From contig CAJNDS010000527.1 in assembly GCA_905221605.1 (NCBI GenBank), positions 54,816 through 118,815 on the forward strand: 64,000 nucleotides of DNA, given 5' to 3'. Position 1 is the first letter of the stretch. Every line of letters begins with the position of its first letter. Both the position numbers and the translations under genes were made by a program. Below are positions 36,847-47,800 of the stretch, piece by piece. Under the pieces are notes generated by a model. That model was given only the letters and a program-made list of their open reading frames with translations, had not been told where the DNA came from and did no database searches. Source of the DNA: Symbiodinium natans (Eukaryota; Sar; Dinophyceae; Suessiales; Symbiodiniaceae).

Positions 36847-37330
36847 TTTAGGGTTAGGGTTTAGGGTTTAGGGTTTAACTTTTAGGGTTTGGCTTTTGGG
36901 TTTGACTTTTAGGGTTTAGGTTTTGGCGTTTAGGCGTGGCGTTTAGGGTTTACGGTTTAGGGTTTAGGGCTTAGGTTTCGGGCTCAGGGTTCAGGGCGCA
37001 GGGTTCAGGAAACTGGCTTCACACGATTCAGAAAACCACGCGATTCAGGAAGCTGCCCAATTCAGGAAACTACGGCGGGTAGGGGGTGGGGTCGTGGAGG
37101 CAGGATGATAACGTTCATGTCAAAAGTGCTTTCAGACAACTTTGCGATTTCCAAATCCACGCTTGCCAGTTTCCCGAATACGCGGTTTCGAGTTTCCCGA
37201 ATCTGCGGTTCCAGTTTCCCGAATCACGTTTTTCCGGTTTTCAGTTTCCGAATCCGCTGACCGGTAGAATGCCTTTGCAAAGGCACTTGTGAAGTAGGCG
37301 GGAGCCACATGGTCTTTCTATTCTGCGGAT
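36841..37330. other. Spacer between the two minisatellite arrays
   Basis: Starts with TTTAGGG-type repeats (36845-37010), then carries several imperfect copies of a short CGATTCAGGAAACT / CCGAATCnCGGTTTCCAGTTT pattern (37,010-37,260) in both orientations. No gene. Confidence 0.7.
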
Positions 37331-38880
37331 GAGGCCAGCATCATGTGCATCACCGGCCTGCTGTTTCACGATTGGGGCGTCAACCAAGGCCAGCATCATG
37401 TGCATCAGCGGCCTGCTGTTTCACGATTAGGGCGTCTACGAGGGGCAAACCGGCACAGCCGAGGCCAGCATCATGTGCATCAGCGGCCTGCTGTTTCCCG
37501 ATTGGGGCGTATACGAGGCGCATCCGGCGCCAGCCGAGGCCAGCATCATGTGCATCAGCGGCCTGCTGTTTCACGAATGGAGCGCCTGCGCAATCAGTTT
37601 CACGATTGGGGTGTCTACGAGGGGCATCCGGCGCCAGCCGAGGCCAGCATCATGTGCATCAGCGGCCTGCTGTTTAACGATTGGGGCGTCTACGAGGGGC
37701 AAACCGGCACAGCCGAGGCCAGCATCATGTGCATCAGCGGCCTGCTGTTTCCCGATTGGGACGTATACGAGGGCCATCCGGTCCGGCACAGCCGTGGCCA
37801 CCAGCATCAACGTGCATGAGCGGCCTGTTGTTTCATGATTGGGGCGTCTACAGAAGGGCCTCGGCACAGCCGAGGCCAGCATCATGTGCATCAGCGGCCT
37901 GCTGTTTCCCGATTGGGGCGTCTACGAGGCATCCGGCACAGCCGAGGCCAGCATCGTGTGCATCAGCGGCCTGCTGTTTCTCGATTGGGGCGTCTACGAG
38001 GGGCATCCGGCACAGCCGAGGCCAGCATCATGTGCATCAGCGGCCTGCTGTTTCCCGGTTGGGGCTTATACGAGGGGCATCCGGCGCCAGCCGAGGCCAG
38101 CATCATGCGCATCAGCAGCCTGCTGTTTCACGATTGGGGCGTCTACGAGGGGCATCCGGCGCCAGCCGAGGCCAGCATCATGTGCATCAGCGGCCTGCTG
38201 TTTCCCGATTGGGGCGTCTACGAGGGGCATCCGGCACGGCCGAGGCCAGCATCATGTGCATCAGCGGCCTGCTGTTTCACGATTGGGGCATCTACGAGGG
38301 GGCATCCGGCACGGCCGAGACCAGCATCATGTGCATCAGCGCCTGCTGTTTCCCCGATTCGGGCGTCTACGAGGATGTGCATCAGCGGCCTGCTGTTTCT
38401 CGATTGGGGCGTCTTCGAGGGGCATGATTGGGGCGTCTACAGAGGGGCATCCGGCACAGCCAAGGCCAGCATCATGTGCATCAGCTGCCTGCTGTTTCAC
38501 GGTTGGGGCTTATACGAGGGGCATCCGGCGAGGCCAGCATCATGTGCATCAGCGGCCTGCTGTTTCCCGATTGGGCGTCTACGAGGATGTGCATCAGCGG
38601 CCTGCTGTTTCTCGATTGGGGCGTCTACGAGGGGCATCCGGCACAGCCGAGGCCACCAGCATCAATGCGCATTGTTTCATGATTGGGGCGTCTACAGAGG
38701 GGCATCCGGCACGGCCGAGGCCAGCATCATGTGCATCAGCGGCCTGCTGTTTGACGATTGGGGCGTCTATGAGGGGCAAACCGGCACAGCCGAGGCCAGC
38801 ATCATGCGCATCAGCGGCCTGCTGTTTCCCGATTGGGGCGTACACGAGGGGCATCCGGCGCCAGCCGAGGCCAGCATCAC
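37331..38880 (+). repeat. 74-bp minisatellite array 2
   Basis: About 20 further units of the same 74-bp repeat as array 1, more irregular, with truncated units (for example at 38,375 and 38,585). Open frames of up to 384 codons run through it in different frames. It ends abruptly next to a poly-G run at 38,887. Confidence 0.93.
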
Positions 38881-39326
38881 TTTGAAGGGTTTGGGGGGGG
38901 GGGGGGGATGGTTGTTGATGTTGTTTGAAAGCCTGAGTGCGCGTCTACACGGGTTTTTTTTCGGCCTGGTGAGGGGCGCCTGGTGTTAAGGGCCGAAAAA
39001 CCCTGACCCTCTCGCTTCCGGGGGGCGCTCGGTTCATGTGCATGGAGATCCAGGCCATGGGAATCCTCAGACTCCACAGGTTAAGGGTTTGGGAGGGCTT
39101 CATGGACTCAGAGCCGCTAAGGAGTGGACTTTAAGGGGATTTCAGGGACTTTGGGAGGTTGAGAGGTCTGCGGGTTTGAGTGAATTTGGTTTAAGGTTAT
39201 ACAGGGGCTTTGGGGAGTTTAGGGGCGTAAGCTTTCAGGGCGGATCACCCCCCCCAGCAGGTCAGCGCTTTCTGGCGGCGATGACAAGAATTACGCCTCA
39301 GGTCAGAGTATGATAAACGCTACATG

Positions 39327-39423
39327 GGGGTTTCCCATAGTACGGGACCCCTGCCCCAAATAGTAGGGGACCCCCTTAAAATGAGGACCCCCAATAAGGT
39401 ACCCCCCAATATCATAAACCCCC
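39327..39423 (+). mobile_element. MITE-like element with ACATG target duplication
   Basis: Starts GGGGTTTCCCATAGTACGGG and ends ATATCATAAACCCCC. The pentamer ACATG flanks it exactly on both sides (39322-39326 and 39424-39428). Internal blocks AAATAGTAGG, AGGACCCCCAATAAGGTACC match the other copies. Too short to encode a transposase, so it must be mobilised in trans if at all. Confidence 0.8.
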
Positions 39424-40312
39424 ACATGTATTGAAACCACTGTCAATTGATGCCAAGGTGCATCGCCAAGCATCCCACCAGGCCAGAAATGCGGAATGCT
39501 CGCACTTCCCTGGGAAGACTTCCCGGCTTCTTCGCGCTTGGGTGAGGATCAAGCTGGGCCCCTTGTGTTCAGACCGGGCTCCGATAGCAGATAAGCCTTT
39601 TTGCCAAAGCCGTGACAAGGTCAACAGGACAACCTGTGTCTAACCCGCGTCCTGCTGGAGAGCGTGCTGTACTTCTCCAGGACGTATCCAGCCTGCATCC
39701 ATCCACATCACATTCACTTGCGCGGTCTTGCAGAATCTGCTCTCAAAAACATGCGTGCCCTACGTGCAAAGCCCAAAGCCCTGCGGACTCAAGAGAGCAG
39801 CCTTCTGGAATGCATGTGCCATACAGAGGCTGGTGAAGGTGAAGCCCAGCCCAAAGATCGCATACCTCAGGTCTTATGTCGTCTCACTGAATCTTCAGAA
39901 TACTTCAAAGTAGTATTCCCAAATTAGCTCCCGGAGAGCCCCGACAAATTCCCTAAGCCATGCCATGAGGCTCTGCGAACCTCTTCAACCTACTCTCAAG
40001 CCGAGATACTCGGGCATGTAGATGCCCCCGCAGGAAATATCCTGGATCAACTTGTGCCGACAGCCCCTTGGAATGACAGGGTCTAGGGTTTAGGAGTTTA
40101 GGGCTTAGGGTTTAGGGTTTGGGCTTCAAACTCTGACCTGCATCCAGGCTATGCCACAGGCACACTCTCTCTCCAAACACTGCGTACTGTCTCCAGTGCA
40201 TCGTGGCGGCGAAACCTCAAATTCCGGCGTGACCTGGTGGTCACTGGTGGTTGCTCCAAGTCCCTTTGAGTTTACAGGCTTTGAGGAATGTGGTGGTTTC
40301 CGATTTTTTTTG

Positions 40313-40407
40313 AAGGGGGGGGGGGGGGGGGGGTGGTACCTTATTGGAGTCCTTATCATAAGGGGATCCTACTATTCGGGGGTCTAAATTGGGGGTCCCC
40401 CGTATCG
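40313..40407 (-). mobile_element. MITE-like element in reverse orientation, with expanded G end
   Basis: Read on the minus strand it starts AGGGGTTTACGATACGGGGG and contains ATAGTAGGATCCCCTTATGA and AATAAGGTACC. TTTGA occurs at both edges and may be its target duplication. At its other end the terminal G run has grown to about 17 G, which may explain some other poly-G runs in the window. Confidence 0.6.
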
Positions 40408-40496
40408 TAAACCCCTATTTGAGGGCGCGAATTTGTTGATTGGCAGGTGCAAGGATTGGTTTCGTTCGGGTTCTCAGTTGCACGACCATGATGTGG

Positions 40497-40580
40497 GGTG
40501 TTCGAAAATACGGGACGCCTAATGTAGACCCCCAAATAGTAGGATTCCCTGTATAGTCAGGACCCAAATGAGGTACTTCA
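40497..40580 (+). mobile_element. Truncated MITE-like copy
   Basis: Shares GGGGTGTTCGAAAATACGGG, ACCCCCAAATAGTAGGATTCC and GAGGTAC with the other copies. Its right end is replaced by CCCTAAA units. Confidence 0.55.
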
Positions 40581-40712
40581 AACCCTAAACCCAAAACCCT
40601 AAACCCTAAACCCCATTTATGACCAGCCACACTCTTGCCGATGTGGTGGAGCCACATGGCGGTGCTGCTGCTGACAAAGGCGGTTGCCGTTGCAACCTTC
40701 TTGCAAGCTTAG

Positions 40713-40880
40713 GTTTCGGGTTTCGGGTTTCGGGTTTAGGGTTTGGGGTTTAGGGTTTAGGGGTTAGGGTTTAAGGTTTAGGGTTTAGGGGTTAGGGTTT
40801 AAGGTTTAGGGTTTTGGGTTTAGGGTTTTGGGCTTAGGGTTTAAGGTTTAGGGCTTAGAGTTGAGGGTCTATAGGGTAGA
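40713..40880 (+). repeat. Telomere-like tract, degenerate TTTAGGG
   Basis: About 22 units with TTTCGGG, TTTGGGG, TTAAGGT and TTTTGGG variants. Confidence 0.88.
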
Positions 40881-41343
40881 GGGTTTAGGGCTTAGCATGA
40901 AACAGTGCTGCAAGGCATCATCCTTTCATGCTTCGTTTTTCAAGAGCCTGAGGCCCAGGCTATAGCTCCCACTTTGTGGGCATCATTCTCGAGACACGGC
41001 ACAATGGTTTCTGTTGTCACCATGGCTCGGGGCAGTGGAAAGGCAAGCAAATCTTGGTGGCCAAGGAGTGGGCCACGGGCTGTGGAGGATCTGAGAAGAT
41101 TCTAAATCATGCCTGGAAAAGTTGAGCTTGATCGCACGTTGATGGACTCCACCGCGGCAGTGCTTAGGCTGTGAAGGAACAAGAACAACGCCTTGAGGCC
41201 TTAAGAAGCAGTGTACAAGGAGGGTGCATGACTTAAAGAGTGCAAGAGGGCCCTGGGCAGCCCTGGAGGCCTATGGCTTCCGAAGCTTGAGCCGCTGTGC
41301 GTTGGCTTTCGAGGGGTGGGCGTCTAGGGGGAGGGAAAGGAAT

Positions 41344-41575
41344 GGGTTTAGGGTTTAGGGTTTAGGGTTTAGGGTTTAGAGTTTAAGGGTTCAGGGTTCA
41401 GGGTTTTGGGTTTAGGGTTTAGGGTTTAGGGTTTAGGGTTTAGGGTTTAGGGTTTCGGGTTTCGGGTTTAGGGTTTAGGGTTTAGGGTTTTTGGGGTTTA
41501 GGATTTAGGGTTTAGGGTTTAGGGTTTAGGGTTTTTGGGGTTTAGGGTTTTAGGGTTTGGGGTTTAGGGCGGAAT
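41344..41575 (+). repeat. Long telomere-like tract (TTTAGGG with variants)
   Basis: About 30 heptamers, mostly TTTAGGG with TTTCGGG and TTTTTGGGG interruptions. Confidence 0.93.
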
Positions 41576-42204
41576 ATTGGAGACCCAAGGACCGAATCCC
41601 GAAACCTCCGTCCCCTGAGCAGCCCCGACGAAGTCATCTCATAAGATCCGGTGCCTCCATGATGGACTCCATGTACGGATCCACAGGGTCCTTTGGCTTC
41701 GCCGGAGAGCAGGCTGGGGCAGGCTGTACCCTAACCCCTAAATCCGCTTCCTGTTGCATCTTAGTTACAGGGTTGACATAAATTCACCTGTGATGGGTCA
41801 ATGAGATTGGATGCCTTTGCAATAGCTCCAACACCCTGAACTACTTCATCTTTACAGGGGGGGCCTTTGCAGCTACATTTTAGCTCAAAACCCTCGCTAA
41901 ACCCTGACCCAAGCCTGGAGCACTCCAGCCACCCGCAGCTTATTGATGTACAGGCAGGGAGTGTGTCCTGGGTGCGACAAGGGCTTTGGGTTTGGGGCTT
42001 CAGGGAGTTCAAGAAGCGCGGGAATATTGCCCGGGATTTTGAAATCCTAGCTCTGAGCCCCCTGACAAGCAAGATGCCACCTTCAACCCTAAAAGCGTGT
42101 TTAGGGTTGAGAAAGCTTGGGATTATATCCTGCATCCTCTGATCCGGAAACCCTAAACAACAACCTCCGCCCCTCTGCTTGCAATGGCTCGAAGGATTGA
42201 GGGG

Positions 42205-42583
42205 AGGGGGGGGGGGGGGCGGTTTAGGGTTTAGGGTTTAGGGTTTAGGGTTTAGGGTTTAGGGTTTAGGGTTTAGGGTTTAGGGTTTAGGGTTAGGGTT
42301 TAGGGTTTAGGGTTTAGGGTTCAGGGTTGAGGATAGGTCCCCACTCAGCTTACCAGTTCTTAGTCAGGGAAGGAGGCTTGTAGGGCTTAGGGAAGCGCAC
42401 CGGCGCTAAGCCCCGAACTCCCAGAGACCTCAGGGCCCCCAAAGCCCGACAGAGCACTACAGCAACGCCTGCGCCCTGAACCCTAAACCCTAAACCCTAA
42501 ACCCTAAACCCTAAACCCTAAACCCTAAACCCTAAACCCTAAACCCTAAACCCTGAACCCTGAACCCTGAACCCTGAACCCTG
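42205..42583. repeat. Facing TTTAGGG and CCCTAAA tracts
   Basis: A poly-G run, then about 15 TTTAGGG units (42222-42330), about 145 bp of other sequence, then about 15 CCCTAAA/CCCTGAA units (42474-42583). This mirrors the inverted pair at 24055-24420 but in the opposite arrangement. Confidence 0.9.
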
Positions 42584-43994
42584 AGGCTGACTCCATAGTA
42601 GAAGATTTGAGGATGCCGGAGGCCTTGGCGGTGCAGATCGGGCTTCTTCAGGGTTCGCAGCTTTGCAATTGTCTCAAGGGCTCAAGGGGGTTGGGGTTTA
42701 GGGGTTTAAGGTTAGTGGTTTAGGGTTTAGGGTTTCGGGCTTCGGGCTGTTTATTTCGGGCGGTCTGGAAGTATTGAGGACTGAGGTTGGTTGGTTGAGC
42801 GGCTGTCAAGGATGGCAGGAATCATAAACAGAGCTTGAGTAACGGTAGCAGTGGCTTGTCCGTGATCCGGCAGTTCCAGGAGAATACTGAAGAGCCACAT
42901 GTCCGCTAAATCGGACCGAATCATCAAACAGGCAACTGGGACCGCGTACCGTGCACAGGAGGCCTGTAGAAAGGCTCCTGCTGACCATGACAGGGCTCAA
43001 AGGGTGTTGCGGTTGTTGGTGAAGCTGGCCGAGTTGCTACCGTGTAAGTTTTGCTTGGTGGGTGCAGGGCTGGGGGGGCCTTTGAGACTTTAACGGATAG
43101 GTGGCAGGTCTTCGTGCGTGAGGCAGGCGAGGTGGAAATCGATAGCGCTTCTGGGCAACCGTTGAGCTTTCCGAAGCAAGACTTTGCCAACGCCGCAACG
43201 AGAAACAAAATACCTCTCCACATAGTGCACCCAAACACCGGGGCCGCAAAACGCAACACCACCCACATGACTGCCTCACCATGGAAGCCAGCGAACAACA
43301 CCTCGACCTGAGAAGAGGCTGGAAACGTATGCTGAATTCTTTGGCTTGCGCTCTGCTTTTGCAAGTTGAGGCGATTATGTTATCTTCTATTCTATTGAAT
43401 TATGTCATATTGTATGAGATTGTCTTATCTTATCTATCTTATCTTATTTATATCGATGTTGCCTGAGCCTGCAGCCAGTGTCCAGGAGTTGTCGAAGTAC
43501 TCTTGGGCTTGCTTCCTGGTGACCTGTAGGCAAAGGCAAAACCCCACCTCCAGTTGAGTTGAGGTGGCTCAACCTGGAGCCTGCTGGGAAAGGGACCCTG
43601 CACACCACATCCCAAACCCTCGAGAAAGATCGGCCTGGTTGAGATTGGGCATGGGCAGTGCCCGCAGGGCTCCATCTGGGGAAACGCCAGGACAAAGCCC
43701 AGGCCTCTGAGTGCGCAGCTCCCCCCCACACATTCGGGCTTGGAACCCTAAACCTAAACCCTAAACCCTAAACCCTAAACCCTCAATTCAGCGACCTACT
43801 GTGCCAGGAAGCAGGAGTTCTTTGGGAGCCGCTTCAGCTCTCTGAGCCCTCTCTTTCCACCCCCGAGCCTCGAAGAATGCGTAAAGAAACTTGAACCGAG
43901 CAACGCTCGGCCTGGAATTCCGCACTCCAAGCCCCCTCCCCCCCCAATGTATTGAAACCTTGAAACCTTGAAACCTTGAAACCTTGAAACTTGA

Positions 43995-44250
43995 AACCCT
44001 AAACCCTAAACGCTAAACCCTAAACCCTAAACCCTAAACCCTAAACCCTAAACCCTAAACCCTAAACCCAAGAGCCGCCCTCAACACCTCAAAAGCAGCG
44101 AGTTCTGAGGCCCTCGCACGGGCGGCTTCCCGGTGTACCTCAGGGGCCAGCTTCCTCACACAAAAAACGAGTTTAGGGTTTAGGGTTTAGGGTTTAAGGT
44201 TTCGGGTTTCGGGTTTCGGGTTTAGGGTTTGGGGTTTAGGGTTTAGGTTT
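43995..44250. repeat. CCCTAAA tract followed by TTTAGGG tract
   Basis: About ten CCCTAAA units (43995-44070), then 100 bp of unique sequence, then TTTAGGG/TTTCGGG units (44170-44250). Confidence 0.88.
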
Positions 44251-44879
44251 ACACCCCTAAGCCCCAAGCGTTCTAGAATGAAATCTGAACCTCTAAACCC
44301 AAACCCCGAAACATGCGCACTGAGCCCTAAACCGGGTTCGGGGTGTAGGCCGCGGAAGCGAAAAAGGTTGCCCCTTGTGGCAGGATCCCTTAATTGAGGC
44401 CTGTTTGGGGTACCTATTGTAATATGGTGAAAAGGGACTCATCGTTTCGATTCCGCTCACAGGCTCCGTGCATTCCATGGCCTTCCAGAAGCTCAGTCAC
44501 CTGGAAACCCTCGAGCGCCGCCCCTGAGAACATTATAACTATGACATTTCATGTGCTGCAAGGGTGGATTCATTTCTCCGCCTATCAAGCTACGCATCCT
44601 TCCCTCATGTCCGTATACCCCTGCGCGCCTAAACTATTAGCCTTGTCATGTGTGGCTGCTGTCGTTCGAGATTAAGGTTGCACGAGTAGTTCTCAAAATA
44701 CGGGATCCGCTGATTCATATAACCCCCCAAAATACTAAACACCTGAGCATAAGACCCCCTGGATAGGGCGTCCCCCTGAAGCCTATTCGAGGATGGCTTC
44801 GCACCCTTTGAAAAATATTCTTAGATATGATCCTCTTAAACCCAATAAGGGAAAATATCCGCCGACCCCAGCCGGGGGC

Positions 44880-47800
44880 GGCGTCAGTGAAGACCCATTG
44901 CCCCTACCACCTACTCCACCCCATCCAAAGCTCTGGCCCATGCTCCCACTCTCCATCCCCTTGACCTACCCCTCATGGACCCAGCTCCCTACCCCTTACC
45001 CCTCACGCACCCTGCCCCGCCGCCCATGCCCCTCATGGACCCATGGGTTCTGGCCCCACGGCTCCCCTCCGCCCTTACCTCCACCACCCACGCACCCGCT
45101 CCCCGCCCATCCGCCCTTCCCGCTCCGCATACATTCCCCTTGCCCAAGCCCCCCACGCACCCCGCCATGCTTTTCATGGACCTATGGCTCCTGGTCCTAT
45201 TCTTCATCCCTTGAGCTGCTCCACCCCCACCCGCAACCCCCACCCCCACCCCGCACGCACCCTGCCCCGCCGCCCGTGCTTGTCATGGGCCCCTTGCTCC
45301 TGGCGTCATGGCTCCACCCCCACCCCCAACCCCCACCCCCAACACCCCACCCTTTCCACACTTCCAACCCCCACCCCCACCACCCACGCACCCCGCCCCC
45401 CCACTGGACCCATGGCTCCTGGCCCCATTGGTGTTGGTCACATTCTTCATCCCTCGACCTGCATGGCTGCCAACGCTGGTCCTATCTATGGCCCCTGCTC
45501 CACCCCAACCCCCAACCCCCACCCCCATACCGTACGCATCCTGCCACCCCCAACCCCCAACCCCCACCCCCACCCACCCACACTTCCAACCCCTACCCCC
45601 ACCCCCCACGCACCCCGCCCCCCACTGAACCCATGGCTTCTGGCCCGTGGCTTTTCAGCTGACTTTAAAGGGCCCCAGTGCATGCCCGGGCCCTCCGCCC
45701 GCTCCGCCCTCCGCCCTTCCAGCTCCGCCCACTCTCCTCTGGCCCATGCTCCCACTGTCCATCCCCTTGACCTACCCCTCATGGACCCAGCTCCCTACCC
45801 CTTACCCCTCACACCCCTCACGCACCCTGCCCCGCCGCCCATGCCCCTCATGGACCCATGGGTTCTGGCCCCACGGCTCCCCTCCGCCCTTACCCCCACC
45901 ACCCACGCACCCGCTCCCCGCCCGTGCTTGTCCTGGGCCCGTCATGGCTCCACCCCCACCCCCAACCCCCATCCCCAACACCCCACCCTTTCCACACTTC
46001 CAACCCCCACTCCCACCACCCACGCACCCCGCCCCCCCACTGGACCCATGGCTCCTGGCCCCATTGGTGTTGGTCACATTCTTCATCCCTCGACCTGCAT
46101 GGCTGCCAACGCTGGTCCTATGGCCCCTGCTCCACCCCAACCCCCAACCCCCACCCCCATACCGTACGCATCCTGCCACCCCCAACCCCCAACCCCCACC
46201 CCCACCCACCCACACTTCCAACCCCTACCCCCACCCCCCACGCACCCCGCCCCCCACTGAACCCATGGCTCCTGGCCCGTGGCTTTTCAGCTGACTTTAA
46301 AGGGCCCCAGTGCATGCCCGGGCCCTCCGCCCGCTCCGCCCTCCGCCCTTCCAGCTCCGCCCACTCTCCTCTGGCCCATGCTCCCACTCCATCCCCTTGA
46401 CCTACCCCTCATGGACCCAGCTCCCTACCCCTTACCCCTCACACCCCTCACGCACCCTGCCCCGCCGCCCATGCCCCTCATGGACCCATGGGTTCTGGCC
46501 CCACGGCTCCCCTCCGCCCTTACCCCCACCACCCACGCACCCGCTCCCCGCCCATCCGCCCTTCCCGCTCCGCATACATTCCCCTTGCCCAAGCCCCCCA
46601 CGCACCCCGCCATGCTTTTCATGGACCCATGGCTCCTGGTCCTATTCTTCATCCCTTGAGCTGCTCCACCCCCACCCGCAACCCCCACCCCCACCCCGCA
46701 CGCACCCTGCCCCGCCGCCCGTGCTTGACATGGGCCCCTTGCTCCTGGCGTCATGGCTCCACCCCCACCCCCAACCCCCACCCCCAACACCCCACCCTTT
46801 CCACACTTCTAACCCCCACCCCCACCACCCACGCACCCCGCCCCCCCACTGGACCCATGGCTCCTGGCCCCATTGGTGTTGGTCACATTCTTCATCCCTC
46901 GACCTGCATGGCTGCCAACGCTGGTCCTATTATGGCCCCTGCTCCACCCCAACCCCCAACCCCCACCCCCATACCGTACGCATCCTGCCACCCCCAACCC
47001 CCAACCCCCACCCCCACCCACCCACACTTCCAACCCCTACCCCCACCCCCCACGCACCCCGCCCCCCACTGAACCCATGGCTCCTGGCCCGTGGCTTTTC
47101 AGCTGACTTTAAAGGGCCCCAGTGCATGCCCGGGCCCTCCGCCCGCTCCGCCCTCCGCCCTTCCAGCTCCCCCAACCCCCAACCCCCACCCCCATACCCC
47201 CACCCCCACACCCCCACCCCCACCCCCACCCCCACCCACCCAGCACTTTCCAACCCCTGCCAACGCCCCCACCCCCCACGCACCCCGCCCCCCACTGAAC
47301 CCATGGCTCCTGGCCCGTGGCTTTTCAGCTGACTTTAAAGGGCCCCAGTGCATGCCCGGGCCCTCCGCCCGCTCCGCCCTCCGCCCTTCCAGCTCCGCCC
47401 ACTCTCCTCTGGCCCATGCTCCCACTCTCCATCCCCTTGACCTACCCCTCATGGACCCAGCTCCCTACCCCTTACCCCTCACACCCCTCACGCACCCTGC
47501 CCCGCCGCCCATGCCCCTCATGGACCCATGGGTTCTGGCCCCACGGCTCCCCTCCGCCCTTACCCCCACCACCCACGCACCCGCTCCCCGCCCGTGCTTG
47601 TCATGGGCCCCTTGCTCCTGGCGTCATGGCTCCACCCCCACCCCCAACCCCCACCCCAACACCCCACCCTTTCCACACTTCCAACCCCCACTCCCACCAC
47701 CCACGCACCCCGCCCCCCCACTGGACCCATGGCTCCTGGCCCCATTGGTGTTGGTCACATTCTTCATCCCTCGACCTGCATGGCTGCCAACGCTGGTCCT

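Larger units (their letters stand above)
38900..44880. other. Repeat-rich stretch without a recognised gene
   Basis: Holds MITE-like copies (39327, about 40310, 40497 and 44700), telomere-like tracts and a pentamer-type TCTTA microsatellite at 43,405-43,450. A CTTGAAAC repeat (43,955-43,995) passes directly into CCCTAAA units. Open frames are short and none is recognised. Confidence 0.5.

Noticed and set aside
35707-36864. 385-codon frame through the 74-bp minisatellite as a repeat-protein gene
   Set aside because: All three forward frames are open because the unit lacks stops, so frame openness is not evidence of coding. I keep it only as a question in the findings.
35664-38880. CRISPR array
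   Set aside because: Units are contiguous 74-bp tandem copies without unique spacers, in eukaryotic DNA and without cas genes.
41867-41890. Relic dinoflagellate spliced-leader sequence (AGCTACATTTTAGCTCAAA)
   Set aside because: It resembles the leader's CATTTTGGCTCAAG end but has mismatches in the diagnostic part, is a single instance and has no gene model behind it.
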